Part shown: positions 44,689 to 53,893 of the stretch, in pieces
How positions within the stretch are numbered: the stretch's first letter is position 1
Layout of the letters: each line of letters starts with the position of its first letter
Source of the DNA: Streptomyces sp. NA02950
GTDB taxonomy: Bacteria > Actinomycetota > Actinomycetes > Streptomycetales > Streptomycetaceae
DNA: 64,000 nucleotides
Direction of reading: 5' to 3'
NCBI RefSeq assembly: GCF_013364155.1
Contig: NZ_CP054916.1
Coordinates: forward strand, 4,088,501-4,152,500
Notes under the pieces: generated by a model
Told to the model about the DNA's origin: nothing
Databases searched by the model: none
Seen by the model: the letters and a program-made list of their open reading frames with translations, nothing else
Program-made: the position numbers and the translations under genes

Positions 44689-45861
44689 TTACGCGCCGGG
44701 GTGGCCCTGGTTGTCGTGGTGGCCGTGGTCGTTGTGGTTCTCCGCCGGGGTGTTGCTCAGCACACAGCCGGTGTCCGGGTCGATCAGAACCCGCTTGATG
44801 GTGTGGTCGTGGTCGCACTCGACCTCCACCGCCCACACCAGGTGCTTCTTCTGGTGCTGGGGGTCGTTGTGCGGGTCGGTCATACCGGACCGGTCCTGGT
44901 GCGGCCGGCCCTGGTGGTGGGCGTCCTCCTCGGGGCAGTCCTCCACCAGCTCGACGCTGAGGGCCCGGCCCCCGACCTCGCACTCGGCGATCCGGGCCGC
45001 CTCGGCGACCGTCACGCGGCCCTCGTGCTTCTGCTGGGCCTGGTGGTGGGCGGGGTCGCTCTGGTGGTCGCCGTGGGCGGGGCGCATTCCGCTGCGGTCC
45101 TGCGGCCGGGAGCCGTCACCGTAATGGCCCTCGTCGTAGCGGCCGTTGTTGTACTGCCCGTTCTCTTCCCGCTGGCCGTCCTCGCCGTACTGGCCGCTCT
45201 CGCCGTACTGGCCGTCCTCGCCGTACTGGCCGCTCTCACCGTACTGCTCGCGCTGACCGCCCTCTTCGCGCTGGCCGTCCTGGCCGTACTGCTCGCGCCC
45301 GCCGTTCTCCTCGCGCTGCCCGTCCTGGCCGTACTGCTCACGGCCACCGTTCTCCTCGCGCTGCCCGTCCTGGCCGTACTGCTCGCGCCCGCCGTTCTCC
45401 TCGCGCTGCCCGTCCTGGCCGTACTGCTCGCGCCCGCCGTTCTCCTCGCGCTGCCCGTCCTGGCCGTACTGCTCGCGCCCGCCGTTCTCCTCGCGCTGCC
45501 CGTCCTGGCCGTACTGCTCACGGCCACCGTTCTCCTCGCGCTGCCCGTCCTGGCCGTTGTGCTCCTGCTGTTGCCCGTACTGCTCATGCCGGCCGCTTTG
45601 CTCGTGTTGTTGACCGTTGTGCTCGCGTTGACCGTTGTGCTCGTGCTCCTGCTGGCGGCCATCCCCATGCTCGTGGTTGTGCTGCCCTGGGTCCTGGGCC
45701 CGCTGGCATGCGCTGTTGGACGTCGGGTGCGACGTCGCGGCCCATGCGGCCGTCGGCGTACCGGCTACCAGCGCCGCCGCCGCGACGGCGCTTGCCGAGA
45801 CGACGCCCCAGCGACGGAAGGACCGACGGGACCGTTGCACGAATCTGTTCTGCTGCGTCAT
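44689..45861 (-). CDS. Secreted repeat-rich PepSY-domain protein
   Basis: The 390-residue protein has a Sec signal (RRWGVVSASAVAAAALVAGT, cleaving near AWA). Residues 55-240 are a hydrophilic Gln/Gly/Glu/His-rich region that includes six identical 15-residue repeats, NGGREQYGQDGQREE. The C-terminal 120 residues resemble a PepSY module: VTVAEAARIAECEVGGRALSVELVED, then LVWAVEVECDHDHTIKRVLIDPDTGCVL, with two Cys. A His/Asn-rich tail follows. PepSY modules often inhibit peptidases or bind cell-wall partners. AAGGAG lies 12 bases before the ATG. Confidence 0.78.
   Translation of the reverse strand: MTQQNRFVQRSRRSFRRWGVVSASAVAAAALVAGTPTAAWAATSHPTSNSACQRAQDPGQHNHEHGDGRQQEHEHNGQREHNGQQHEQSGRHEQYGQQQEHNGQDGQREENGGREQYGQDGQREENGGREQYGQDGQREENGGREQYGQDGQREENGGREQYGQDGQREENGGREQYGQDGQREENGGREQYGQDGQREEGGQREQYGESGQYGEDGQYGESGQYGEDGQREENGQYNNGRYDEGHYGDGSRPQDRSGMRPAHGDHQSDPAHHQAQQKHEGRVTVAEAARIAECEVGGRALSVELVEDCPEEDAHHQGRPHQDRSGMTDPHNDPQHQKKHLVWAVEVECDHDHTIKRVLIDPDTGCVLSNTPAENHNDHGHHDNQGHPGA
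45286..45555 (-). repeat. Six 45-bp tandem repeats in the PepSY gene
   Basis: The 45-bp period starts at GTACTGCTC on the plus strand at 45286, 45331, 45376, 45421, 45466 and 45511. The copies differ by only a few bases, and diverged half-units flank the block. The period is a multiple of three, so copy-number change keeps the frame. Confidence 0.9.
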
Positions 45862-46081
45862 GGGCTGAATTCACTCCTTGGGCATGGGAATGCTCCTCGC
45901 CGGCGCCGCGCCGGTCGCTGTGCTCCCTTCCCCGGCCCCTGGAGCCAGTAGCGGTTTGGGATCTTGAGTCCACCGATTGGAGGTAAATAAGCTCGTCATA
46001 TCCTGCGTATGGATCACCTGCGTGCGGCCTCGTCCGCAGCCGGCCGTGAGCCACGTCGCCAGATTCGTCACAGGAGGGCCG

Positions 46082-46837
46082 ATGACCACCCGTACCGCAG
46101 TCATCACCGGCGCCAGCAGCGGCATCGGCGCCGCGACCGCCCACCGGCTGGCCGCCGCCGGTTTCCGCGTCGTCCTCACCGCGCGCCGCGCGGACCGGAT
46201 CAAGGCGCTCGCCGGTGAGCTGGCCGAGGCGGGCCACGAGGCCGAGGCGTACGTCCTGGACGTCACCGACCGCGACGCCGTCAACACCTTCGCCGCCTCC
46301 CTCGACCGCTGCGACGTCCTGGTGAACAACGCGGGCGGCGCCATCGGCACCGAGACCGTCGCCAACGCCGACCCGGCCGACTGGCGGGCGATGTACGAGG
46401 TGAACGTGATGGGTGTCCTCCAGGTCACCCAGGCCCTGCTGCCCGCGCTCATCGCCTCGGGCGACGGTACGGTCGTCGTCATGTCCTCGACAGCGGGCCA
46501 TCTCGCGTACGAGGGCGGCGGCGGTTATGTGGCCGCCAAGCACGGGGCGCACGCCATCGCCGCCACCCTGCGGCTGGAGCTGTGCGGCGAGCCGGTGCGG
46601 GTCATCGAGATCGCGCCCGGCATGGTCAAGACGGACGAGTTCGCGGTGAAGCGGTTCCGCGGTGACGCGTCCCAGGCCGCGGCCGTCTACGAGGGTGTCG
46701 CCGAGCCGCTCACCGCGGACGATGTCGCCGACACCGTCGAGTGGGCCGTCACCCGGCCCTCCCACGTCAACATCGATCTGCTGGTGGTCCGGCCCCGCGC
46801 CCAGGCCGCCCAGCACAAGGTCCACCGCGAGCGCTGA
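46082..46837 (+). CDS. Short-chain dehydrogenase/reductase
   Basis: This classical SDR has 251 residues: NAD(P) loop VITGASSGIGAATA (residues 7-20), LVNNAGG near 83, catalytic Ser in VVMSSTAGHLAYEGGGGYVAAKHG, with Y-x3-K as YVAAK near 152, and PGMVKTDEF after it. Arg-rich positions after strand 2 (TARRADR) favour [10 protein letters not shown] precedes the ATG at 46082. It diverges from the PepSY gene. Substrate unknown. Confidence 0.9.
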   Translation: MTTRTAVITGASSGIGAATAHRLAAAGFRVVLTARRADRIKALAGELAEAGHEAEAYVLDVTDRDAVNTFAASLDRCDVLVNNAGGAIGTETVANADPADWRAMYEVNVMGVLQVTQALLPALIASGDGTVVVMSSTAGHLAYEGGGGYVAAKHGAHAIAATLRLELCGEPVRVIEIAPGMVKTDEFAVKRFRGDASQAAAVYEGVAEPLTADDVADTVEWAVTRPSHVNIDLLVVRPRAQAAQHKVHRER

Positions 46838-46945
46838 GAGCCGCACGCCGGACATGGGGATGCCCATCCGATACGGCATGCACGGGGGCAACGCGCGCGC
46901 CGGGGTACGCCTCCAGTCGATCGGCTAACCGACTTCTCCACCACT

Positions 46946-47158
46946 TCAGGAGGCAGCCGCCCACAGCACGGCGGCGCCGGTGAACGCCAGGCCGGTCACC
47001 ACCGGGGCCACGTCCCGTTCGGCGATCAGCATCAGTGGCACGAACGCCTCGATCGTGAGGTACCTGCCGAACGAGAGACCGCGCGGCAACACCGTGGTCG
47101 ACAGCCCTCGGACAGCCTTCCAGATGCCCGGGGGAAGCAGCCGGGGGACGGAGGCCAC
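46946..47158 (-). pseudogene. Possible remnant of a small membrane protein
   Basis: A 70-codon frame from a GTG would encode two hydrophobic segments (TIEAFVPLMLIAERDVAPVV, then TGLAFTGAAVLWAAAS). The frame stays open upstream for 30 more codons (including PTSAACEWPAGGRGLL) without a start. There is no ribosome site, and a 16-bp inverted repeat covers its middle. I read it as a decayed gene end behind rtcB, though a real small protein cannot be excluded. Confidence 0.35.
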
Positions 47159-47226
47159 GAGAAGGCCCCGTCCCCCCGCAGGCCACTCGCAGGCCGCCGA
47201 CGTCGGTGCCAGGGCTGTCGACCACG
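47093..47226. repeat. Separated 16-bp perfect inverted repeat
   Basis: CGTGGTCGACAGCCCT (47093-47108) and AGGGCTGTCGACCACG (47211-47226) are exact inverse copies 102 bases apart, just downstream of rtcB. The stem could be a very long-looped terminator or the ends of a decayed insertion. Confidence 0.6.
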
Positions 47227-47240
47227 TGCGGTCCTGGCCC

Positions 47241-48434
47241 TCAGCCCTTCACACACACGATTTGCTTGAGCCGCGCCACCACCTCGACGAGGTCCCGCTG
47301 CTGATCGATGACCTGCTCGATCGGCTTGTACGCGCCCGGGATCTCGTCCACGACGCCGAAGTCCTTGCGGCACTCCACGCCCCGCGTCTGCTCCTCCAGG
47401 TCCTGCGTCGAGAAGCGCTTCTTGGCCGCGTTGCGGCTCATCCTCCGGCCGGCGCCGTGCGAGGCGGAGTTGAACGACGCCGCGTTCCCCAGACCGCGCA
47501 CGATGTACGAACCGGTGCCCATCGAGCCCGGGATGATCCCGTGGTCCCCGCTGCCCGCGCGGATCGCGCCCTTGCGGGTGACCAGCAGGTCCATGTCCTC
47601 GTAGCGCTCCTCGGCGACATAGTTGTGGTGGCAGGAGATGACGGGCTCGAAGACCGGCTTGGCCTTCTTGAACTCCCGGCGCACCACGTCCTGGAAGAGC
47701 CCCATCATGATCGAGCGGTTGAACTTGGCGTACTCCTGCGCCCAGAAGAGATCGTGCCGGTACGCGGCCATCTGCGGGGTGTCCGCGATGAAGACGGCCA
47801 GGTCGCGGTCGACCAGGTTCTGGTTGTGCGGGAGCTTCCGGGCCTCGCCGATGTGGTACTCGGCCAGCTCCTTGCCGATGTTGCGGGAGCCGGAGTGGAG
47901 CATCAGCCAGACCGAGCCGGTGTCATCGAGACAGAACTCGATGAAGTGGTTTCCCGAACCCAGCGAACCCATCTGCTTGGTGGCCCGGTCCTGACGGAAC
48001 TTGACCGCCTCGGCAACGCCGTCGAAGCGCCCCCAGAAGTCGTCCCACTTCGCCGTGGGGAATCCGTGCAGCCGCCCCGGGTCCACCGGGTCGTCGTGCA
48101 TCCCCCGGCCCACCGGGATCGCCTGCTCGATCTTGGACCGTAGCCGGGACAGATCTCCGGGCAGGTCGTTCGCGGTCAGTGAGGTCTTGACGGCCGACAT
48201 ACCGCAGCCGATGTCGACGCCGACCGCCGCCGGGCACACCGCGCCCCGCATGGCGATCACCGAGCCGACCGTGGCGCCCTTGCCGTAGTGCACATCCGGC
48301 ATCACGGCGAGGCCCTCGATCCACGGCAGCGTGGCAACGTTCCGCAGCTGCTGCATGGCGCCGTCCTCGACCGTCGCGGGGTCGGCCCACATGCGGATCG
48401 GGACGTTCGCCCCGGATACCTCGACATACGACAT
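47241..48434 (-). CDS. rtcB: RtcB-family RNA-splicing ligase
   Basis: RtcB joins 2',3'-cyclic phosphate (3'-phosphate) RNA ends to 5'-hydroxyl ends using GTP and Mn. The 397-residue protein has the family blocks MPDVHYGKGATVGSVIAM, GVDIGCGMSAV with the metal-binding Cys, MGSLGSGNHFIEF, HNYVAEE and GAIRAGSGDHGIIPGSMGTGSYI. HGAGRRMSR contains the guanylylated His, GAGR being the usual context. I use the ATG at 48432-48434 (MSYVEV); an ATG four codons earlier touches its ribosome site. No archease or RtcA gene adjoins it. Confidence 0.92.
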   Translation of the reverse strand: MSYVEVSGANVPIRMWADPATVEDGAMQQLRNVATLPWIEGLAVMPDVHYGKGATVGSVIAMRGAVCPAAVGVDIGCGMSAVKTSLTANDLPGDLSRLRSKIEQAIPVGRGMHDDPVDPGRLHGFPTAKWDDFWGRFDGVAEAVKFRQDRATKQMGSLGSGNHFIEFCLDDTGSVWLMLHSGSRNIGKELAEYHIGEARKLPHNQNLVDRDLAVFIADTPQMAAYRHDLFWAQEYAKFNRSIMMGLFQDVVRREFKKAKPVFEPVISCHHNYVAEERYEDMDLLVTRKGAIRAGSGDHGIIPGSMGTGSYIVRGLGNAASFNSASHGAGRRMSRNAAKKRFSTQDLEEQTRGVECRKDFGVVDEIPGAYKPIEQVIDQQRDLVEVVARLKQIVCVKG

Positions 48435-48594
48435 GTTTTTACTCATTCCCCCGAGAAAGCCAGAAAACGCAAAAACCGGTCCTATGCCTCATTGGTGGCG
48501 GTCGACCGGCAAGCATGGCGGTGCGTGCGGTAGACATTGTGTCCAGCCTCCGCCTACGGGCGGCAAGCAGTTTTCGCTCGAAGGGACACGGACA

Positions 48595-49530
48595 GTGCAG
48601 CCAGCGCAGCGAAGGGCGCACGGACGGCGGGCCGCCCCGGCCGTCGCCGTGCTCGTCGGCGTGCTCGCCGCCGCCGGGCTCAGCGGATGCACCGGCTCCG
48701 ACTCGAAGCCCAGCGGGGACGGCGGCACCTCGGACGACTCCGGCCGTCAGGTCTCGGCCGAGCCCGGCCGCTACCGGTCCCTGCCCGAGGCCTGTGGCGC
48801 CGTGAGCACGAAGACCCTCCAGACCCTGCTGCCGGGCGGTGACGAGGACAGCAAGGCGTACGAGGGGCAGGCGGCCCTCACTTACGACATCGACCGGCGC
48901 GACGGCTGCCGCTGGAAGATGGAGACGTCCAGCGGCACGCGCTATCTGACCCTGGACTTCGAGCGCGTCGTCTCCTACGACCCGTCCGTCAGCGATGATG
49001 ACCGGGCGCAGGACACGTACGAGAAGAAGGCCGTCGCCGCGCACATCCCGGACGCCCCGAACGCCCCCTCGACCCCCTCCTCGGACGACTCCGAGGACTC
49101 CGGCGACGCGAGCGAGGGCAGCGACGACAACGCGGCCGCCGGTTCGACGCCCCGCTCCGACAAGAGCGGTGCCGGCGAAACGGGCAACGAGACCAACAGC
49201 GGGGACAAGAACGACAAGGCCAACAAAAGCCCTGAGGGTGATGAGTCACCTCAAAGCGATGAAAGCGCCACGAGTGATGAGGAATCGGACGACACCGCCC
49301 CGCGTCGCCTCGACGACCTCGGCGATGACGCCTTCCTCAACGACCAACTGATCACCAAGGACTCCGGTATCCACCGTGACATCACCGTGGTGTTCCGGTC
49401 CTCGAATGTGATTGCCACCATTCGTTACAACCAGTGGTCGACCGACAAGACGAGCATTCCCGATAGCGAAGAACTACAGGAAAACGCCGAAGACTTGGCC
49501 CAGGAGCTGACCGACACCCTCAACGAATAA
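48595..49530 (+). CDS. DUF3558-type lipoprotein with an acidic insert
   Basis: The 311-residue product starts with a basic lipoprotein signal (AVAVLVGVLAAAGLSGC, lipobox LSGC). It has a DUF3558-like pattern: YRSLPEACGAVSTKTLQTLLPG early with a Cys, RRDGCRWKMETSSGTRYLTLDFERV, and a final helix (ELQENAEDLAQELTDTLNE). Between the two halves about 95 residues are almost only Ser, Asp, Glu, Asn, Gly and Lys, with lower third-position GC than the rest. AAGGGA precedes the GTG at 48595. It diverges from rtcB. Confidence 0.78.
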   Translation: MQPAQRRAHGRRAAPAVAVLVGVLAAAGLSGCTGSDSKPSGDGGTSDDSGRQVSAEPGRYRSLPEACGAVSTKTLQTLLPGGDEDSKAYEGQAALTYDIDRRDGCRWKMETSSGTRYLTLDFERVVSYDPSVSDDDRAQDTYEKKAVAAHIPDAPNAPSTPSSDDSEDSGDASEGSDDNAAAGSTPRSDKSGAGETGNETNSGDKNDKANKSPEGDESPQSDESATSDEESDDTAPRRLDDLGDDAFLNDQLITKDSGIHRDITVVFRSSNVIATIRYNQWSTDKTSIPDSEELQENAEDLAQELTDTLNE

Positions 49531-49675
49531 CGGGCCCGGCACGACCTCGCGGATTACCCCCGGACACCCCGCGAAGACCTCGAAGATTGGGACGCCCGCG
49601 CATCGGCCGCGTACCGTGCCGACTAATGACGCGGGCGGTATGTCCGCCCATCGACAGAGAATGAGCGAAGGATCC

Positions 49676-50488
49676 ATGCACCGTTCAGCCCCGCGACTCG
49701 CCCGAATACTCGCCTGCGCGACCGTACCTGTGGTGCTGGTCGCAGGCTGCTCCTCCGGCTCCGATGACAGCAAGAAGAACGCGGACAGTCCATCGAGATC
49801 CGCCTCGTCCAGTCCGTCCCCGACCGTAGCGGCGGCAAAGTTCAGCAAGCTGCCCGACGTCTGCACCTCCCTGTCGGGGAAGACCATCGGCGAACTCGTT
49901 CCGAAGGCGGAGAAGAAGAGGGGCAAGGCGCTGCCGTCGGCGGACACCAATACGTCCGCGAGCTGCCTGTGGAGCGGCCTCGACGGATTCAAGTACCGGT
50001 CGCTGACCGTCTCCCTCAAGCTCTTCCACTCCGACACCGGACTGGGCAGCGGGGACAAGCGTGCCCAGGCGTACGCGGGCCAGCAGGCGTCCAAGGCCGC
50101 TACGGCCGACGGCGCCAAGGACGCCAAGACCGAGCAGGCCGGTGGCATCGGTGACGCGGCGACCACCGTCAGCACCAAGACCAAGAAGGACGGCGACGAC
50201 TTCCGCAACCAGACGGTCGTCGCCCGTACCGCCAACGTCGTCGTGGTGATCGAGTACGACGGTGCCGGCTACGAGACCGCCAAGACGCCGGACGCCGCCG
50301 ATCTGCTGAAGGACGCCAAGGACGCGGCCAAGGAGGTCGTCGAGTCCGTCGCCAAGGGCGACCAGGGCGACAAGGGCACGTCGAGCGACTCGAGCGAGGC
50401 AAACGGCTCGGGCGGTTCGAGCGGTTCGGGCGACAAGTCCGGCGACGGCGCCACCTCCGGCAGCGGCAAGAAGAAGGGCAGCGCCTGA
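49676..50488 (+). CDS. DUF3558-like lipoprotein
   Basis: This 270-residue lipoprotein has the signal LACATVPVVLVAGC and a linker of Ser and Asp. Its domain opens with FSKLPDVCTSLSGKTIGELVP and contains SCLWSGLDGFKYRSLTVSLKLF, parallel to the previous gene (Cys after the LP motif, a C-x-W block, an alternating strand). The final 50 residues are a Gly/Ser/Lys tail. The ATG at 49676 follows GCGAAGGATCC. The two genes look like an old tandem duplication. Confidence 0.76.
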   Translation: MHRSAPRLARILACATVPVVLVAGCSSGSDDSKKNADSPSRSASSSPSPTVAAAKFSKLPDVCTSLSGKTIGELVPKAEKKRGKALPSADTNTSASCLWSGLDGFKYRSLTVSLKLFHSDTGLGSGDKRAQAYAGQQASKAATADGAKDAKTEQAGGIGDAATTVSTKTKKDGDDFRNQTVVARTANVVVVIEYDGAGYETAKTPDAADLLKDAKDAAKEVVESVAKGDQGDKGTSSDSSEANGSGGSSGSGDKSGDGATSGSGKKKGSA

Positions 50489-50574
50489 CCTCTCCGCCAC
50501 CCCTTCCCGTCCGCGGCGCTTGACGTGTATGCGACGCTGGGCGCGCTGTTGCCAAGGACGGGGAGGGATCGCGG

Positions 50575-51960
50575 GTGGCCGCGATGCAGTTGACACGTAC
50601 GCATCGAATACTGATCGGGGTGGTCGTCGCCGGAGCGGTGGTGATCGCCGCGATCGGCTTCGCCGGCTCCTATGCGGCCGTGCGCGATCTCGCACACGAC
50701 AAGGGCTTCGGCGCCTTCGCCAATGTCTTTCCCATCGGCATCGACGCCGGGATCGTCGTACTGCTCGCCCTGGATCTGCTGCTCACCTGGATCCGGATCC
50801 CCTTTCCCCTGCTGCGTCAGACGGCCTGGCTGCTGACCGCCGCCACGATCGCCTTCAACGGCGCCGCCGCCTGGCCGGATCCGCTCGGCGTCGGGATGCA
50901 CGCCGTCATCCCGGTGCTCTTCGTCGTCTCCGTCGAGGCGGCCCGGCACGCGGTCGGCCGGATCGCCGACATCACCGCCGACCGGCACATGGAGTCGGTC
51001 CGCATCGCCCGCTGGCTGCTCGCGCCCGTGCCCACCTTCCGGCTCTGGCGCCGGATGAAACTGTGGGAGCTGCGCAGTTACGACGAGGTGATCAGGCTGG
51101 AGCAGGACCGGCTGGTCTACCGAGCCCGGCTGCGGGCCCGCTACGGGCGTGCCTGGCGCCGCAAGGCACCCGTCGAGTCGCTGATGCCGCTGCGGCTGGC
51201 GCGGTACGGGGTACCGCTGGCGGACACCGCCCCGGCGGGGCTGGCCGCGGCCGGTCTGGAGGCGAACGCGGTCCTGCCGTCCGCGCTGCCGGCCGGTACG
51301 GGGACGGGCACAGGTGCGGGTACCGGCACGGGCACGGAGGCTACGGCGGGGGCGTCGGACGCCGCCGGTCCGGCGGCGTCCGACGCCCCCCGGGCCGAGA
51401 TCGGCGCGCCGGGCACCCCGGGCGCCCCCACCCCGCCCGGCGCGGCCGGTGTGCCCGGTGCCCCGGGTGCCGGTCCGGCGGCCCCGGCCCCCGCGCCCGC
51501 CCCCGGGCCGCAGGAGCTGCCGCTCTCCCTGCCGCTGCCGGTCTACCAGCAGTCCGGGTATCAGCAGCCCGGCTATCAGCAGCCGGAGTCGCCCGAGCAG
51601 CAGCAGGTGACCGTCCCGGTCGGGCCCAACCGGGTGCGGCAGCTCGGCGGCCAGGGCGTGGTGAACGGCCACGGCGTCTACGTACCGGAGCAGCGCGAGC
51701 CGGAGTCGTACCCCGAGTACGAGGGGGTGGGGCGGCCGGTGGCCGAGCTGCCGGACGACGTCCCGCGGGACGAGGTGTTCTACGGCGCCTTCCGGCAGTT
51801 CCTCGCCGACAACGGCATGTTCCCCTCGGCGTTCCAGTTCGGGCAGCGGCTGCGGGAGACCTACGGCGTGACCGAGCTGAGCAACAACGAGCTGGGTGCG
51901 TATGTGAACGACTTCAAGGACCGGTACCGGACCGAGGTGGCGGCCGAGCAGATCCCGTAG
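50575..51960 (+). CDS. DUF2637 (Spd-like) membrane protein
   Basis: The 461-residue protein has four N-terminal helices (HRILIGVVVAGAVVIAAIGFAGSY, GIDAGIVVLLALDLLLTWI, LLTAATIAFNGAAAW, GVGMHAVIPVLFVVSVEAAR), the DUF2637 domain found in Streptomyces plasmid spread proteins and in chromosomal homologues. A conserved basic helix (RIARWLLAPVPTFRLWRRMKLWELRSYDEVIRLEQDRL), a Pro/Ala/Gly linker and a C-terminal helical domain (ELPDDVPRDEVFYGAFRQFL) follow. GGGAGGGA precedes the GTG at 50575. No replication or transfer genes adjoin it, so it looks chromosomal. Confidence 0.85.
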   Translation: MAAMQLTRTHRILIGVVVAGAVVIAAIGFAGSYAAVRDLAHDKGFGAFANVFPIGIDAGIVVLLALDLLLTWIRIPFPLLRQTAWLLTAATIAFNGAAAWPDPLGVGMHAVIPVLFVVSVEAARHAVGRIADITADRHMESVRIARWLLAPVPTFRLWRRMKLWELRSYDEVIRLEQDRLVYRARLRARYGRAWRRKAPVESLMPLRLARYGVPLADTAPAGLAAAGLEANAVLPSALPAGTGTGTGAGTGTGTEATAGASDAAGPAASDAPRAEIGAPGTPGAPTPPGAAGVPGAPGAGPAAPAPAPAPGPQELPLSLPLPVYQQSGYQQPGYQQPESPEQQQVTVPVGPNRVRQLGGQGVVNGHGVYVPEQREPESYPEYEGVGRPVAELPDDVPRDEVFYGAFRQFLADNGMFPSAFQFGQRLRETYGVTELSNNELGAYVNDFKDRYRTEVAAEQIP

Positions 51961-51990
51961 CGGACGCCGCGGAAGAGTTCCGTACACGCC

Positions 51991-52027
51991 GAAGGGGGCG
52001 GACCTGGAAATTGGGTCCGCCCCCTTC
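51991..52027. terminator. Two-way terminator between DUF2637 and lysS genes
   Basis: GAAGGGGGCGGACC (51991-52004) pairs with GGTCCGCCCCCTTC (52014-52027) over a nine-base loop, between converging genes. Confidence 0.85.
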
Positions 52028-52075
52028 CGTGCGAGGCGCCGCGCAAGGCGCTTTCGCGAGGCGCCGCCGAAGCGA

Positions 52076-53827
52076 TCAGGCCGCGAGCAGCTTGCGCACC
52101 CGCTCCACCCCCACCGCCAGCAGCAGCGTGGGCAGCCGGGGGCCGGTGTCCCGGCCGACCAGCAGCTCGTAGAGCAGCGCGAAGAACGACCGCTGCGCCA
52201 CCTTCAGCTCCGGTGTGGGCTTGGCATCCGCCGCCAGCCCCGCCTGGATCTTGGGCACGCCGTAGACCAGCGTGGTCAGCCCGTCCAGCGACCAGTGGTC
52301 GTCCAGCCCCTCGAGCAGCAGCCGCAGCGACTCGCGCTCGGTCTCGCCGAGCGAGGCCAGCCGCTCGGTGTCCGGCTCCTCACGCACCCGGGTGCGCTGG
52401 TCGGCCGGGACCTGGGTGGTGATCCAGCGCTCGGCCTTGTCGAGCCGCGGCCGTGTCTCCTCCAGCGACTTCACCGGGTTCTCCGGGTCGAGGTCGCTGA
52501 GGATGCGCAGCGTCTGCTCGTCATGGCCGGTGGTGATGTCCACCACCGACGCCAGCGTGCGGTACGGCAGCGGGCGCGGGGTGGCCGGAAGCTCCCCGGC
52601 GGCGGTGCGGGTCGCCCGGCTGTGGGCGGCGGCGTCCGCGGGCTGGGCCGAGCCGTCGGCGATCTTGCGCTCCAGCGCGTCCCACTCGTCGTAGGTCCGC
52701 TGGATCTCCTGGTCGAAGGCGATCTTGAAGGACTGGTTGGGGCGACGGCGCGCGTACAGCCAGCGCAGCAGCGGCGCCTCCATGATCTCCAGGGCGTCGG
52801 CCGGGGTCGGCACCCCGCCCTTGGAGGACGACATCTTGGCCATGCCGCTGATGCCGACGAAGGCGTACATCGGGCCGATCGGCTGATCGCCGCCGAAGAC
52901 CTCGCGCACGATCTGCCCGCCGACGACGAACGAGGAGCCGGGCGAGGAGTGGTCCACGCCGGAGGGCTCGAAGACCACGCCCTCGTACGCCCAGCGCATC
53001 GGCCAGTCGACCTTCCAGACCAGCTTGCCGCGGTTGTGCTCGCTGAGCCGGACCGTCTCGCCGTGGCCGCAGGCGCAGGTGTAGCTCAGCTCGGTGGTTT
53101 CGTCGTCGTACGCGGTGACGGTGGTCAGATCGCGCTCGCACACCGAGCAGTACGGCTTGTACGGGTAGTAGCCCCCGCTGCCCGCGCTGCCGTCGTCCTC
53201 GGCGGCCGCGCCGGAGCCCTCGGCGGCGGCCAGCTCGGCCTCGTCGACCGGCTTCTGCTGCTGCTTCCTGCCGCCCTTGGCCGCCCCCGCCTTGTCCTTG
53301 GTGCGGTAGCGGTCGAGCACGGCGTCGATCTGGGTGCGGTGGCGCATCGCGTGCAGGATCTGCTCGCGGTAGACCCCCGAGGTGTACTGCTCGGTCTGGC
53401 TGATGCCGTGGAACTCGATGCCCAGCTGCCGCAGCGCCTCGATCATCGGCGCCTTGAAGTGCTCGGCCCAGTTGGCATGGCTGGATCCGGGCGGGGCCGG
53501 GACGGAGGTGAGCGGCTTGCCGATGTGCTCGGCCCAGGACGGGTCGATGCCGGCCGGAACCTTGCGGTACCGGTCGTAGTCGTCCCAGGACAGGATGTGG
53601 ACGCACTCGTATCCGCGGCGCCGGATCTCGTCGGCGACCAGGTGCGGGGTCATGACTTCGCGCAGGTTGCCGAGGTGGATCGGGCCGGACGGGCTCAGAC
53701 CCGAGGCGCAGACGATCACCGGTGCGGCGGCACCTGATTTCGCCGTGCCGGGCGCGCGGCGCTCCGCCTCGGCAATGACCTCGTCGGCGAATCGGGAGAC
53801 CCAGTCGGTCTCGGTGCTCTGAGCCAC
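52076..53827 (-). CDS. lysS: Lysyl-tRNA synthetase, class I (LysK type)
   Basis: This enzyme charges tRNA-Lys using a class I (Rossmann) catalytic domain, the archaeal type, instead of the usual bacterial class II. HIGH appears as [18 protein letters not shown] and KMSKS as [18 protein letters not shown] zinc finger is present ([27 protein letters not shown] split around a loop). Compared with short homologues there is a 45-residue Lys/Gln/Ala/Gly insert before the finger. I use the GTG at 53825-53827, with AAGGAAG eight bases upstream; ATGs further out lack such a site. It diverges from argS. Confidence 0.92.
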   Translation of the reverse strand: MAQSTETDWVSRFADEVIAEAERRAPGTAKSGAAAPVIVCASGLSPSGPIHLGNLREVMTPHLVADEIRRRGYECVHILSWDDYDRYRKVPAGIDPSWAEHIGKPLTSVPAPPGSSHANWAEHFKAPMIEALRQLGIEFHGISQTEQYTSGVYREQILHAMRHRTQIDAVLDRYRTKDKAGAAKGGRKQQQKPVDEAELAAAEGSGAAAEDDGSAGSGGYYPYKPYCSVCERDLTTVTAYDDETTELSYTCACGHGETVRLSEHNRGKLVWKVDWPMRWAYEGVVFEPSGVDHSSPGSSFVVGGQIVREVFGGDQPIGPMYAFVGISGMAKMSSSKGGVPTPADALEIMEAPLLRWLYARRRPNQSFKIAFDQEIQRTYDEWDALERKIADGSAQPADAAAHSRATRTAAGELPATPRPLPYRTLASVVDITTGHDEQTLRILSDLDPENPVKSLEETRPRLDKAERWITTQVPADQRTRVREEPDTERLASLGETERESLRLLLEGLDDHWSLDGLTTLVYGVPKIQAGLAADAKPTPELKVAQRSFFALLYELLVGRDTGPRLPTLLLAVGVERVRKLLAA

Positions 53828-53893
53828 CTTCGGCACTTCCTTCCTAGCGGTCATGGCACCGCCCATTGTCCCAGACGGAACGGGGGCCTCCGG

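Noticed and set aside
45286..45555. CRISPR array
   Set aside because: The 45-bp units are directly adjacent with no unique spacers, and they keep the reading frame of a secreted protein.
44680..45951. Leu/Val/Ala-rich plus-strand frame that would look like a polytopic membrane protein
   Set aside because: It is the reverse complement of the Gln/Glu/Gly repeats of the PepSY gene, with no start site or sensible helices.
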